From Hippophae tibetana (Eukaryota > Streptophyta > Magnoliopsida > Rosales > Elaeagnaceae): 64,000 bases of DNA. The notes under the pieces were generated by a model. That model was not told where the DNA came from and searched no databases. It was given only the letters and a program-made list of their open reading frames with translations. A program made the position numbers and the translations under genes. Positions within the stretch are counted from its first letter, which is position 1; every line of letters begins with the position of its first letter. The stretch covers positions 77,483,840-77,547,839 of the forward strand of contig CM072812.1 of assembly GCA_037013495.1 (NCBI GenBank). Direction: 5' to 3'. Below are positions 10,841 through 23,880 of the stretch, piece after piece.

Positions 10841-11595
10841 CCCCCCGATTAAAAATTGTATAGTAATCTAAATAGTAATCTAAATTATTACCTCAGGCGC
10901 ATTTGAGATAGTATTCCTCTCCTTTTCTCTGATTAAAAATGGTATATATTGATGGATGCAATTTTGATTGAGTTTTTAAGATCCTAAATGTATTTTCTTA
11001 GTAATAGTAACCATAATAAAATCATAATTACCAAACGATGGAAGCTTCTGCTTAAAGCAAGGTATGAAACAATGAGAGCATATCACCAACCATGTGATCA
11101 GCATTTGTACTGACCTGCAACAAATACATTATTTATGAAAGCACAGCCCTGCCCTAGCTACCAGGAAAAACTACTAGTAAACCTATTCAAAGAAATGAAT
11201 GCAGCCTGCACATACACGACTTGGCATACAAACTATACAAGCTTCAATGGCAGAAAATCACATAAGTTCTGAGAATATCAAATATCAGACTAACTAGGGA
11301 AATACATAGAACTCAACTCTTGACAACTTGTGATAAATTAATATCTTATCAAATTTAAAACAAAAGCCATGATATCCAAACCTTCAGTCTGAACAAATTC
11401 AACACTTTATCGGCATGATTTGCAGCTAATGTTAAGGTAATTAAAGTCATAAAGATGTAAAAACACTACTAATTGCATCTCATTCTAGTTACAATGAAGA
11501 ACACTACTAATTGCATCTCATTCTAGTTACAATGAAGTTTACCATGTGCAGCTTCTGATCAACACTAGCCTTGATCACTTTCTTTTTAAATCTCA
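10841..11595. other. Host DNA downstream of the glutaredoxin gene
   Basis: The base composition is less A-rich and no frame is coding. It probably includes the 3' UTR of the glutaredoxin gene (minus strand). A 38-base exact tandem duplication lies at its end. Confidence 0.45.
11463..11538. repeat. Exact 38-bp tandem duplication
   Basis: Units 11463-11500 and 11501-11538 are identical, each starting AACACTACTAATTGCATC. They lie just beyond the glutaredoxin stop codon, probably in its 3' UTR. Confidence 0.9.
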
Positions 11596-14524
11596 TCAGC
11601 TTGTATTGAGAAGTGTCAATAATTGACCACTGAGAACTGCATTTCTGAGATCTGTTACAAGGTGAAAGCGGGAGAAGTGAATTGATGAGAAATGATAGAG
11701 GCATAAGAAAAATAACTGACAAGACATAGGTAGAGAGAACCATCATAACTACATAGACTTAAAGAGTTGGGAGCTAACCATCAGAACCACCAATATGCTT
11801 GCCATTGACAAATATTTGTGGTACAGTATACCTCCCTACCATATCTGCAAGAACATTTTGAATTTTGGCCCCATCGTCTGTAGACATGCATTGTTTTAGA
11901 TCTTTCAAAAGATTACGAGATTTTATCTATATAGAGAGGTGCATTTTCGTTTCTAAGTCCAACTGAGAATTTTTGCAACTTTGGACTCTTTTCAAGTAAT
12001 TTATCACTACCATTTTACTATATTTTATTATTGCATATGTATTAGTATGAATTAGAATGGGTTCCAAATTGCAAGAATTCTAAATTTGAGATTAGAAATA
12101 AAAATGAGCTGGTCTAAAACATTTTTGCATGTTCATAAAAAACAGAGATACTAAAAACAAAAAAATAGTTGTTGGCTGTTAAAAACCTCGAAGATCAAGT
12201 TCAATAACATATGGTCGCTCATGTAGTTCTCTGAAAACACTCTTGGCACGCAAGCAATACCTAGCAACAAAACAACAGCTTAACTTAAACATTTGGATAC
12301 AAACATTCACACATTCATAACTAGATCTACTTAACATCTCTTCATATAAGGAACCAAGAAAAACAGAAATCATTGTCAGATTGTGCAACTATAGAATTAA
12401 TCCATGCTTTTGATTTGGGATTGAAGTCTCCAGGGAGAAACACGGATTCTCTTACACAATATTTTGCAAGAATCTACATACGTACATGGCTAAAACAAGT
12501 CTCTTATTATAAATTGAGACTATAAATGTCATATACTTATTTTAAAAATGACACTTAAGTCTTGTATTTATTTTTGATAACAACTTAATCCTATGGTTAT
12601 GAAAAAATGACTACATGAGAACAAATACTTATTTTTTTTATATTTTTCTTCAATTATTTTTGTTACAGTTTATTTAAGTTGTAACAATATCTGTCTAATG
12701 TAATTAAAAAATTAAAAAATAAAATAAATAAAAAATTGTCTTTGTCTTTATGTAATCATTTTTTCAATAATAATAAAACTAAGCTGTTATAAAAAAATAA
12801 GTATATGATCTAAGTATCATTTTTGTAATATATAAAGGACTTTGAAGATATTTTTATCTTATAAAATTGGATGAAATACTCTAGAGGTCTTATAGTTTCT
12901 AAGAAATGTGCACAAAAATCCTATTGTTTTTTTAAAAAATACACATTGGTCCTATGTTAAGCATTGATTTTTTTTTCTTTTTGGCTAAAACTAGTCATTT
13001 TGAGAGGTATTTTTGAATTTACAAAAAAAAAAAAAAAAAAAACTAAACACGCACCCTCATCCCCAAAAACCTCCAAACCAGATGACTGCCTATCGACAAA
13101 CCCCCAAACCAAAAAAACGGCAAACCAATTCTTATCTTCCAAATTCCTTACCCTAACTAAATAATCTCAAACCATCCAAAACCATCTCCTAATAATCATT
13201 GTCTATTTTAAATTAACCCAAAAATTTAGAGCTTTTGAACTAGAAATAATTGCATCTACTTCCATAATTCTGTAAACAAAAATTAACATTGATTAAATTG
13301 ATATATGCATTGCAATACCCAAAAAATTAATAGAACCAAAAAACTGTAGTGAAATGGTATCTTTACATTAAAAACTTGTACCCAGCTCGGTCAAGTAGGA
13401 AAAAAAATGAAATGGGAAATAAACAAAATGGAACCAAAACAGCAATTGGAAAAAAAATACTCAAAATAAAAGAAAGATCTGAAATGAAGTATCAAGCTTC
13501 TGTACACACAACACAAAAGAAACTAAAGAAAAAAATCTCTAGGGGGAATTATGGCTGATTTGGGGGTTATTGGGATGAGGGTGCATGTTCTATTTTTTTA
13601 AAAAAAAGTTATTTAAAAATATCCCTTAAAATGATTAGTTTTAGAAACAACAAAAATGTCAATGGTCAACTTAAGACCAATGTGTACATTTTTTTTAAAA
13701 ATAAAATAAAATTTTATATAGGAACTTTGTGTGCTTTTATTTAAAGTTATAGGAAGTCTAGAGTTCTTCATCCTATATATTTAAGAGAAATTTAGCTCAA
13801 TTTTATTGTTTAATTGTTAAAGTTTAGGGTTTAACTTTCTATAAGTTTGGATTTAGATTTTCATTAACTTTCCAGAAGTCATGTCTTAGGAAATCCACTA
13901 ATGAATTTTAGTTCTTCTACCTGAATAGTAATACTTACCACAAAATTTGCAATGTCAAAACCAAAGAAACAGTGCAAAATGAATTTTGAAACCAAGCACT
14001 GATTTTCCATAAAATAATTAAGATAAAAAATTAAGAACAAGAGTTGATTGAGCAAATCAAGAAAATTAAACATTAAAACTGTCATTTTTTTCACATTATT
14101 GACTTTCTTTCCAGAAAAATTATTTACAAGTTTTTTACCAGGCTGACATATAGGTACCAATAACAATGGAGAATAAAGATAACTAAGAGATAACTAATTC
14201 CTCTTATTTTCATACCACGAAGAAGTTCAAGTTGAAGATAATTTGTAAAGTCAAATTTTCAATCAATTACAACACCATTGAAAAGGTATTAAAAAAAAGG
14301 AAGAGTGAACAATAAACGACAGCGTTTCGAGTCGACGAAGAGGGAGAGAGGAGAAGAAGGGGGACATACGGACAGTATGATTTAGAGAAGATGGCAATCT
14401 TGTTGGAGTAGATGACGTTTTGAACGAAGGCAGAAGTTGAAGCGGAAGCTGTGACCCCATTTACCCACAATAACGCCACCACCGCCATCAAAACCATAAC
14501 CTCTCTCCAACCTCCCTTCTTCAT
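11596..14524 (-). CDS. GRXC3: Glutaredoxin C3-type, secretory CPYC glutaredoxin, four exons
   Basis: Exons on the minus strand are 14370-14524, 12187-12260, 11779-11877 and 11596-11651. All have GT..AG junctions and compatible phases and give a 127-residue protein. Residues 1-26 form a hydrophobic signal peptide. The glutaredoxin fold then runs with [17 protein letters not shown], the redox centre Cys51-Pro-Tyr-Cys54, the cis-proline motif TVP and the glutathione-site motif GGSD. It ends [18 protein letters not shown], as plant GRXC3 proteins do. Glutaredoxins reduce disulfides and deglutathionylate proteins using glutathione; the signal peptide suggests the secretory pathway. Intron 1 (2.1 kb) splits the active site inside the proline codon and carries a foldback element. 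I see no lesion, so the gene looks functional. The start is the first Met of a frame with no better upstream choice. Confidence 0.93.
12869..13773. mobile_element. Foldback (long-TIR, non-autonomous) element in glutaredoxin intron 1
   Basis: Inverted arms of about 220 bases each (12869 to about 13090, and about 13550-13773) start GGATGAAATACTCTAGAG and, reversed, GGATGAAGAACTCTAGAC. They share successive blocks including TACACATTGGTC and GCACCCTCATCCC. The centre of about 460 bases is non-coding. Long arms without a transposase suggest a Mutator-like or foldback MITE (inference). The target duplication could not be fixed. Confidence 0.75.
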
Positions 14525-14608
14525 TATCGTTTCGGTTTCAGGGTTACCGGAATCCTTTTAACCTGTACGCATAGCATATTAAATACGTATCAGTTGGAAT
14601 CCTAATTT

Positions 14609-14624
14609 TGGGCCTCAAGGCCCA
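14609..14624 (-). promoter_or_regulatory. Paired site II elements upstream of the glutaredoxin gene
   Basis: TGGGCC (14609-14614) and GGCCCA (14619-14624) form an inverted pair about 90 bases upstream of the start codon. Site II motifs of this kind bind TCP factors in many plant housekeeping promoters. Function here is inferred from motif and position. Confidence 0.45.
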
Positions 14625-15485
14625 TCTGAGTATGTTAATGTATTTTGCATATTCAAGACCCAAGAGACCCACCTGTCTTTTGGATTCTTTATAATCGTAT
14701 CTGAAACTCTTCCCGGCTCTGCCCGAATAAAAGACTCAAATACCCATTTGTAATAGTCTCATTGTATTACAAATTTACAATAACACAAACTACAAGAAAA
14801 CAATAATAAATAATTTTTTTATATTTCATCTTTTTTTTTATGCAAATTAACACTTAATTATAATATAATTAATATTAAAACATTATATAATTAATAACAC
14901 AAGTAGATATGCTTGCCATATGTCAGAGAGTCTCCACTGCAGAACATCGTTGTGATTATTATTTGTTATTCGATCTTTAAAATGTTTTTTTCTTTTTATT
15001 TTTACCGATCACCATTGACCTGTTTTGAGTTGTTATGTGATTTTTAAGAACGTGTTTCATTTTTAATATTTTTAATATTTTTTAAGTTTTAAGTAATTTA
15101 CTTTTTAATAATTAATATACTTATAAGTTATAATACACTAATCAAAAATTAATAAATTTTTATACTTTTTTAATTATAATTAATGAAACGTTGTTACCTT
15201 TCTCCTAACTTAAACGTCATTCTTATTATAACAAGGAACAAACCAGACCGTAAATTAACACACATTTTGTATTATTTTAAAATTTTACTCGTTTCAATTG
15301 AACTAATCAAAGTTTCCCAGACAGATGTGAAACGAACCATTGATACAAAATCAATCTCTCAACTAAATTTCAAGAAATAAAGATCGAAAGTATATATATA
15401 TATATCCTAATTCAATAACGGAAAAAAATAAATGAGATTTCCGAATAATCTTTCAAAGAGGTAGTTCGAAAATCTGTATGCAGAA
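14625..15485. other. Intergenic region between the glutaredoxin and OXLD1-type genes
   Basis: AT-rich, with no coding frame supported. It holds the glutaredoxin promoter on one side and the 3' end of the OXLD1-type gene on the other. A short (TA)n run lies near 15391. Confidence 0.5.
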
Positions 15486-15806
15486 TCATTTCTGGTAAAG
15501 TTTGTCATATGCCTCAAGCTCCTCATAGTAGATATCCCAGACGCAACGAACGCAACCGCTTCCGCAGCAATCACCGGGATCTGGCTTCTCTGGCGGAGGT
15601 GGCGGCTTCTTTGATTCAGACTCAGACTTCTGTTTCGGGTCTTCTTCGGTGGTTTGAACCGAAGATTCAGATGATAGGGTTTTGTTTTCTGCCTCATCGG
15701 CCATAACGATCTTCGGGAAGCGAACACAAGAGAACCGCGTTGGACTGTAAATGATGGAGATGTTAGGGCTTGCAGGAATTCGATTTGGAGAGAGAGATAC
15801 TCTCAT
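15486..15806 (-). CDS. Oxidoreductase-like domain protein (OXLD1 / PF09791 type)
   Basis: A single exon of 106 residues if translation starts at 15806; a second Met at 15704 gives a 72-residue form. Residues 1-34 are Ser/Arg/Pro-rich and lack acidic residues, like an organelle transit peptide. An acidic Ser/Glu/Lys linker and a proline run PPPPP follow. The conserved domain at the C-terminus has PDPGDCCGSGCVRC then VWDIYYEEL, with four cysteines. This is the signature of the oxidoreductase-like N-terminal domain family; its biochemical role is not established. The frame is open further upstream to 15962, but that part looks like 5' leader. No lesion is seen. Confidence 0.88.
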   Translation of the reverse strand: MRVSLSPNRIPASPNISIIYSPTRFSCVRFPKIVMADEAENKTLSSESSVQTTEEDPKQKSESESKKPPPPPEKPDPGDCCGSGCVRCVWDIYYEELEAYDKLYQK

Positions 15807-16270
15807 GGCAGAGACCGTGTGGATCCGGACATTTCCTGGGGTTGGGTGCTTGTGATGGGAAGGAGGTGAGTTATATGTTGTAATATGACGCAGACCTTGA
15901 CTATTCTTCATTAGTAAAACAATTTTTTTAAAAAAATACAAATAACAGTGTTCGATGAGCAAATAATATAATTGATATATAATTAATACTGTATTCTAAG
16001 GTTATTATTTCATTAGTTACAAAACTTTAAATAAATTTAAAATTAGATTCTTAAATGTTTTATATTCTATCATTTAATATATTTTCAAATATTAAAATAT
16101 AAATAGGTGAATCAAAATTTATTTTAAAACATATGAAGTTTTGATAATTTAAAATTAAATTAAATTATTTTTAAAAGTTAAAAAAATTATGTATAAAATT
16201 TTAAAATATGAACTACATTTACAAACGTCGATGCAATTTAATTATAAATTTCAAAATAAAAAATGAAAGA
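15807..16270. other. Intergenic region upstream of the OXLD1-type gene
   Basis: It holds the presumed 5' UTR and promoter of the minus-strand gene at 15486, then AT-rich DNA without coding signals. Confidence 0.45.
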
Positions 16271-16957
16271 TTCTCTAACAGTATCTCTAAACAAATCTGC
16301 ATTGTTTTTTTTTCAAACATTTAAAGAGCTTACAACCCATGAAATACATATTCAAATAGGATGAATTCATAGAGTTTAATCAATTCAAATCAATATCACA
16401 ATAATCAAACTCTTTTAAAATCGAATGATGTATATAAAGTTACTCTTACTACTAACAATAAAAAATAATATGATAATTATTCGCAAAGGTGATCTAAAAC
16501 ATTTTGTTATTCATTACAACAAGATTCACAACAATATTTAACTTATTTTTTAAAAATGATCATAATCTTACATTAATAATTTTCTCAATTTCTCTAATGT
16601 GTCAAATGAACTACAAGAATGAGCACATGATAACATAAAGCTAAAAAAAGAATAAGCATATAGGTAATAGGTAATGTACTAGTATATTAATAAGTCATTT
16701 ATTAAAGTAACAATTTTATATTAACTTTCCCCTGTTTCGATAACTAAACTCAAACATAATAAGATCATTTATATTAATAAATTAACTAATCACACAGACC
16801 ATTTATCAAATAAGTTTACACAATTGACTTGATTTGATACTATTTATAAATACCTTTATATTTACTATAATGAGAAAAAGTATTAAAAAGGAAGGTTTGG
16901 TCTTATCTAAGGTCATTCATGTTATGTTGTGTTTATATCGTGTTTGTGTGTTAAATT

Positions 16958-17260
16958 CACTGTACAAAAAATTGATATTTATGTCGGTTTTTTACATTAA
17001 AAATCACCTTTTACATCAATTTGAAAAAATCAATGCAAATCGCGATGTAGCAAATTTTACGTTTGTTTGTAAAAAAATTGATGCAAATCTGTGTCGGTTC
17101 TGTGTTAAAACTTATGTAAATATACATCAATTTTGTGTAAAAACCAACGTTAAATTTCGTCAATTTTTTACACATAACAAACACACATTTTGCATGTCTT
17201 ATTTAAAAAAATATTATTTGCATTATATATCCTACTTGCATTCATACAAATAATTCAACA
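16958..17260. repeat. CACTA-1 3' terminus and sub-terminal repeats, unit 1
   Basis: After the terminus come short repeated phrases around GTCGGTTTTTTAC, TTGATGCAAA and ACATCAATTT in both orientations, typical of CACTA sub-terminal transposase-binding arrays. An apparent 139-residue frame across 16834-17253 is only this repeat. The equivalent array in unit 2 is at 20212-20510. Confidence 0.75.
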
Positions 17261-17416
17261 TTCTATATATATACATATTCTTATAGTACACAAGAATTTT
17301 GAAAGCTAGGTTATATTTTATTACTAAGTTCGAAAATAAGTTACAATGTTTTAAATATAAAATTAATTCATGATATATATTTACATAACTAAATATAACA
17401 AGAAAATACATATAAT

Positions 17417-19410
17417 TTAATCTTCATCTTCATTGTTAATCATGAACGGTAACATGTACTTTGACCATGTCTCACATAGTTTATCCAAAGATATTGACTT
17501 GTACGAAATATCTACTTTATTTTATTACAAATAAGAAATAATCAATGATCAATAGATAGTTAATGTTATTTGTAAAATTATTATTAAGATGAATGTATGT
17601 AAATTAAAACCTTAAATGTAAATCTGTAATAGGTATTTATAAATTGTGTATGATTTTTGAACTTCATGACATAAAATCTACATAATTTGTCACCAATTTG
17701 CTTTGCACACTATTAAAATTAAATTATGTTAGCTAAACATTAAGTATTTAATACAAATTATTAACAAAACTAATTAAAAGTGAAATATATAAACTCAAAT
17801 TCGGGTATGATCATACTAATGGTTGTTGTTTGAGAGTTCAAACTTTGGCATACTAAAGTTTATGAGCCCTAAACAATTCATATGTAATGTTAGTAAATAT
17901 ATATGATGATTTAATATGTTTAGGTTATAATACTTAAGAAATTAAACTCACATGTTATGTACAATGTGAACATCTTCTATACGAGAGTTTTTCCAATAAT
18001 TCAAATGATACCATGTGTGAATGTATGGTTCATAGACAACTAAAACCCAATGATAACTACAATAGTTAAACAAGAAAAGTTATATACATTAAAATTAATA
18101 ACTCTATTATAATTAATTTAAAATATAAATGAATTACCTTGTAGGATATGAAATAAGCAACTTTTGCCTATCCCCTAGCTTTAAAGACCTATTACATACT
18201 TTAATGGCTCCAATTGATATCGATTTTTGTCCAATTGGATCAACCTAGGATGGGTTAAGAAACTTGCATAGTTGAGTTTCATTTACTAAAATCAAATCAT
18301 CATACAAATTCCTACCTTGAATATAAGCAAAAATTAATTATAATAAGACATGATTATTTATTAAAATCATATATAGATATATGTTTTGAATGTTATCTTA
18401 TCCACACGTGGATTATATCTTGACCAATACAATCCATTTCTAATAAAGGTATCAAACAATCAATCGTTATATTTATGGATTGAAAGTCAAACCTCGAAAT
18501 GTGTGAATTGAATGACAACTTTCAACCCTCGGTGAGTTTACAAGAACAACTTACCATGACTATTAATACTACTAAGTTTTGACTATTTTTGTTTTTTAGG
18601 GTTTATTGTTTTTTGACCCTATTGTCCCTATACTATTTTGAGAGGTTGAAGATTGTTTACCACGACTCATTATAATATCCTCTTGATGGTTTAATTCCTC
18701 AACAAGGGCCTACACTAAAATGATAAAAACTTAAAAAATAATTTACAATTTTTTTTATGAATATGTGAATAAATTAAATGTAGATCTTATTAGATCAGGA
18801 TCTAGATGAGGAAACGAAGCTACAAGTGAACATTCTAACGCTCTCAGTGTTTCATGGTAGCTATTTAAAGTAGGTAATATGCACTCAAGTTTATAAGTCC
18901 TTTCCACTAAGATCTTATAATTATTACCAATAGTCACTTGATGTAAGAAACATCCTTAAGTTGGTGATATAGATCTAATAATAACATCTCTTATTTGTTA
19001 CATCCTTTATTAGACACCTTTTGTTAATTATAAATAAAAAATAATATATAGTTTGAATATTCTAAATTAATTTACGAGAATATTAGTGTCAAATGGAGGT
19101 TCGATGGATTGAGGAGTGGTAATTGATACAATGTTGGAGATAGAAGGACGAACATCCATATATTGAAAGTTAGTAGTTTGATTGGTTTGAGAGGGATTAA
19201 CATTTATTGGTCAGAAGTTGGTATATTGATTGGCCTAATCACATGCATATTAATTTCCAAGCCTCTCATTAACTCTTTATGTTAACGTTGTGACCTTATC
19301 TTCCAATTGTTTAATGATATTTATCAAGCTCAATTGTACCTTCATTATTACATTTACAGGCTTTTGCTGGGAGTATTATGATATTGCATTGGACTCATTT
19401 ATTGTGAATC
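17417..19410 (-). pseudogene. CACTA-1 Ulp1-like protease gene, 3' part, unit 1 (truncated copy)
   Basis: The reading frame ends at 17417 with an acidic tail NNEDED. Upstream exon-like pieces include ETWSKYMLPFM and a catalytic-cysteine block DKLCRFYVMKF, with the Cys codon at 17680-17682. This corresponds to NGVMCGYYVMKF in CACTA-2. A further open piece at 18755-18937 is almost identical to 22008-22190. The unit stops at the duplication junction, so it is a 3' fragment. The enzyme family (C48, Ulp1) cleaves SUMO-like conjugates; its role in CACTA biology is not established. Confidence 0.65.
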
Positions 19411-20211
19411 CCTCTAACATTGCATTTCTAAACAAATTTGCATGTTTCTTTTCAAACGTTTAAGGAGCTCACAATCCATGAAATACATATTCAAATATGA
19501 TGAATTTGTATAGTTTAGTCAATTCAAATCAATATCACGAGAATCAAGCTCTTTAAAATTGAATGATGTATATGAAGTTACGCTTACCACTAACAAAAAA
19601 AAATAGTATGATAATTATTCGCAAAGGTGATCTAATTTTGTTTTGTTATTTATTACAACAAGATTCACAATAATCTTGAATGTAATTTTCAAAAATTATC
19701 ATAATCTTACATTAATATTTTTCTCAATTTTTCTAACATGTCAAACGATTTACAAGAATAAGCACATGAGAACATAAAGCAAAAAAAGAATGAGCATATA
19801 GGTAATGTAAATAAGATTCCCCGACAAGATAACCTTAATGAGCACATAGGTAAATTGTACTAGTATATGTAAATGAGGTTTCTCAACAAAACACAACTTT
19901 AATGAATTTAATAAGTCATTTATTAAAGTAACAATTTTATGTTAACTTTCCCCCTTAATTTATGTTTCGATAACCCACCTCAAAAATAGCCTAACTCAAA
20001 ATGACTCAACACAATAAGATCATCTATATTAATAAGTTAACTAGCCACAAACCATTTATCAAATAAGTTTACACAATTGGCTTGACTTGATACCATTTAT
20101 AAATAACTTTATGTTTTACTATAACGAGCAAAAGTATTACAAAGGAAGGTTTGGCACTATCTAGGGTCATTCATGTTATGTTGTGTTTATACCGCGTTTA
20201 TGTGTTGAATT
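19411..20211. repeat. Second copy of the DNA flanking CACTA-1, now inside the nest
   Basis: It aligns with 16271-16957 but carries about 100 extra bases (near 19800-19915). It is non-coding. It ends with ATT directly before a CACTA-like terminus (20212, first base changed: AACTACACAAAAAC). This makes it duplicated flank, not element sequence. Confidence 0.7.
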
Positions 20212-20675
20212 AACTACACAAAAACTCCATATTTATGTCAGTTTTTTACACTAAAAATCCCCTTTTGCGTCGATTTGAAAAAACCAACACAAATTGTGGT
20301 GTAACAAATTTTACATCTATTTGTATAAAATTGATGCAAATTTGTGTCGATTCTGTGTTAAAATCGACACAAATATACGTCAATTCTGTGTAAAAACCAA
20401 CGTAAAATTTCGTCATTTTTTTACACATAACAAATACACATTTTGCATGTCTTATTTTAAAAAATATTATTTCCATTATATATCCTACTTGCATTCATAC
20501 AAATAATTAAACATTCCATATGTATACATATTCTTATAGTACACAAGAATTTTGAAAGCTAGGTTATATTTTATTACTAAGTTCGAAAATAAGTTACAAT
20601 GTTTTAAATATAAAATTAATTCATGATATATATTTACATAACTAAATATAACAAGAAAATACATATAACTTAATC

Positions 20676-23600
20676 TTAATCTTCATTGTTAACCATGAAC
20701 GGTAACATGTACTTTGACCATGTCTCGCATAGTTTATCCAAATATATTGACTTGTACGAAATATCTACTTTATTTTATTACAAATAAGAAATAATCAATG
20801 ATTAATATATAGTTGATGTTATTTGTAAAATTATTAAATGTATGTAAATTAAAACCTTAAATGTAAATCTGTAATAGGTATCTATAAATTGTGTATGATT
20901 TTATTTTTGAACTTTATGACATAAAACTCATATAATTTGTCACCAATTTGCTTTGCACACTATTAAAATTAAATTATGTTAGCTAAACGTTAAATATTTA
21001 ATACAAATTATTAACAAAACTAATTAAAAGTGAAATCTATAAACTCACATTTTGGTATGACCATACTAATGGTTGTTGTTTGACATTTCAAACTTTGGCA
21101 TACTAAAGTTTACCAGCCCTAAACAATTCACATGTAATATTAGTAAATATATATATGATGATTTAATATGTTTAGGTTATAATACTTAAGCAATTAAACT
21201 CACTTGTTATGTACATTGTGAACACCTTCTATATGAGAGTTTTTCAAATAATTCAAATAATAAGATGCGTGAATGTATGGCTCATAGATAACTAAAATCC
21301 AATGATAATTACAATAGTTAAACAAGAAAAGTTATATACATTAAAATTAATAACTCTATTATAATTAATTTAAAATATAAATGAATTACCTTGTAGGATA
21401 TGAAATAAGCAAATTTTGCCTATCCCCTATCTTTAAAGACTTATTGCATACTTTAATGGCTCCATTTGATATTAATTTTTGTCCAATTGGATCAACTTAG
21501 GATGGGTTAAGGAACTTGCATAGTTGAGTTTCATATACTAAAATCAAATCATCATACAAATTCCTACCTTGAATATAAGCAAAATATAATTATAATAAGA
21601 CATAATTATTTATTAAAATCATATATAGATATATGTTTTGAATGTTATCTTATCCACACGTGGATTATATCTTGACCAATACAATCCATTTCTAATAAAG
21701 GTATCAAACATTCAACCATTATATTTATGGATTGAAAGTCAAACCTCGAAATGTGTGAATTGAATGACAACTTTCAACCCTCGGTGAGTTTACAAGAACA
21801 ACTTACCATGACTATTAATACTACTAAGTTTTGACTATTTTTGTTTTTTAGGGTTTATTGTTTTTTGACCCTATTGTCCCTATACTATTTTGAGAGGTTG
21901 AAGATTGTTTACCACGACTCATTATAATATCCTCTTGATGGTTTAATTCCTCAACAAGGGCCTACACTAAAATGACAAAAACTTAAAAAAATAATTTACA
22001 ATTTTTTTTATGAATATGTGAATAAATTAAATGTAGATCTTATTAGATCAGGATCTAGATGAGGAAACGAAGCTACAAGTGAACATTCTAACGCTCTTAG
22101 TGTTTCATGGTAGCTATTTAAAGTAGGTAATATGCACTCAAGTTTATAAGTCCTTTCCACTAAGATCTTATAATTATTACCAATAGTCACTTGATTTAAG
22201 AAATATCCTTAAGTTGGTGACATAGATCTAATAATAACATCTCTTATTTGTTACATCCTTTATTATACACCTCTTACGCTAAAATTATAACCAATATTAA
22301 TTATTTATTAATTATAAATAAAAAATAATATATAGTTTGAATATTCTAAATTAACTTACCAGAATATTAGTGTCAAATAGAGGTTCGATGGATTGAGGAG
22401 TGGCAATTGGTACAATATTGAGATAAGGGACTAACATCCACATATTGAAAGTTAGCAGTTTGATATGCTTGAGAAGGATTAGCATTTATTGGTTGGAAGT
22501 TGGTCATTTGATTGGCTTAATCACATGCATATTAATTTCCAAGCCTCCCATCAACTCTTTATGTTAATGTTGTGACCTTATCTTCCAATTGATTAATAAT
22601 ATTTATCAAGCTCAAATGTACCTTCATTATTACATTTTTAGGCTTTTGCATGGGAGTATTATGATATTACATTGGACTCATTTATTGTGAAGCCCCCTCA
22701 CTTGTCCTGGATGATCTAGACTGAATATATAATACAAAACATTAATTCTAGATTCATTTGGAAGTTCATCTTTGTCAATTTTCTTTTGATTTGTTTTCTA
22801 AATAAAAATAAATAATTTAGTTAATGTTCATTAAAGACAAATAAAACTTTAACTTTTTATAATATTTAACTTACCATTAAATAAAATAATATTGTTTTGC
22901 TTATTAGTTAATATATTGTAAGGTCCTTTCTTAGGCACCTTTGTCACCATGAACAAATCCGCTCGGGTGACTTCATGACCTAGTTCTCTCTCCTATTAAA
23001 TTGTTAAAATATATTCAATATATACATCAATTTAAAAATTCTAATAACATTTAGATGTATAATGTCCTTACCCTTTTAACTTTAGTCTTAAGTATGTTTG
23101 TTCCCCTACTTTTATTAAAAAAATTATTTTTAGCATATGCTTCTTTGATTGTTCGCTTCTTGCCTACAAGAGATATATTGACAAACAAAATAATTATATT
23201 AATTGAATATTATAAAAAATGGTAAATATATGAACAATATACCTTAAATTTGTCGATTCGTCTATAATCAATAAAGTCTTTCTAGTGAGTATTTGTGATC
23301 CAAGGCATGTTTGGTGTTTTTTTGTAAAGTAGTTTTTCGTTTAACGGGTTTAAGAAAAGCATTATATAATAAACATTAGGGTCCTTTGTTTTATAATCCT
23401 TCCATATTGAAGCCACTATCCTATAGCAATGTTGTTCGAATACTTCAAGAACGTTGTGCCTAACTTGAAATAGTCATAATAAAATTATAAGTACCAATAT
23501 TTTTCATAAATTAATATATTAGTTGTAATTTCAAAGTATTACCTTAATACTCCTCCAAAAAATTTCATTTCTTAGATTTGTCAAACTTTTCTCTAGGCTA

Positions 23601-23880
23601 GAATATTAATTGGTATCATAGTTCTCACCAACTTATCAACCGTTGACTTGCATTGTTCCCTTATATCATTTATAGGGTCTCTATTTAGATCAATCTCAGC
23701 AAATAATTGAGTCATCAATTTGATCAGGTAAATTGTATCATTTTTTTCCTTTGTATATTAATGCATATATCTTTGATACCTTCCATATCTACTTCATTAT
23801 ATTGATTGACTTAATCATTCATGTCGACATCAAATTCATTGTCCAGGATGCTAAACAAAGATGATAAAAAATATTAGTTA
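20676..23880 (-). pseudogene. CACTA-1 second gene: Transposase_24-like part plus Ulp1-like protease, unit 2
   Basis: This is the full-length version of the gene whose 3' part is duplicated in unit 1. It ends at a TAA at 20676. Around 22900-23000 the minus strand reads ELGHEVTRADLFMVTKVPKK, the block typical of the plant transposase Ptta/En/Spm family (PF03004). The Ulp1 cysteine block lies near 20940. The gene is split into small pieces with AT-rich gaps that look like introns; I could not fix exon borders. It is likely non-functional. Confidence 0.55.

Larger units (their letters stand above)
16271..22688. repeat. Tandem duplication of about 3.2 kb spanning the CACTA-1 3' end and its flank
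   Basis: Unit 1 (about 16271-19410) and unit 2 (about 19411-22688) align throughout with small indels. Each holds about 0.7-0.8 kb of flanking DNA, the CACTA terminus with sub-terminal repeats, and the Ulp1-like coding region. The junction near 19411 joins the internal phrase ending TTTATTGTGAA to the flank phrase CTCTAACA. Two stretches that code for the same 60 residues in both units differ at a single silent base (near 18843 and 22097), so the duplication is younger than the element. Confidence 0.88.

Noticed and set aside
14267..14369. Extension of glutaredoxin exon 1 past the CPY residues
   Set aside because: A GTATGT donor at 14369 and an exon restoring CPYC at 12260 show that the extension is intron.
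16834..17253. 139-residue plus-strand frame with repeated FCVKT phrases
   Set aside because: It is made of CACTA sub-terminal repeats and is absent as a conserved frame in unit 2.
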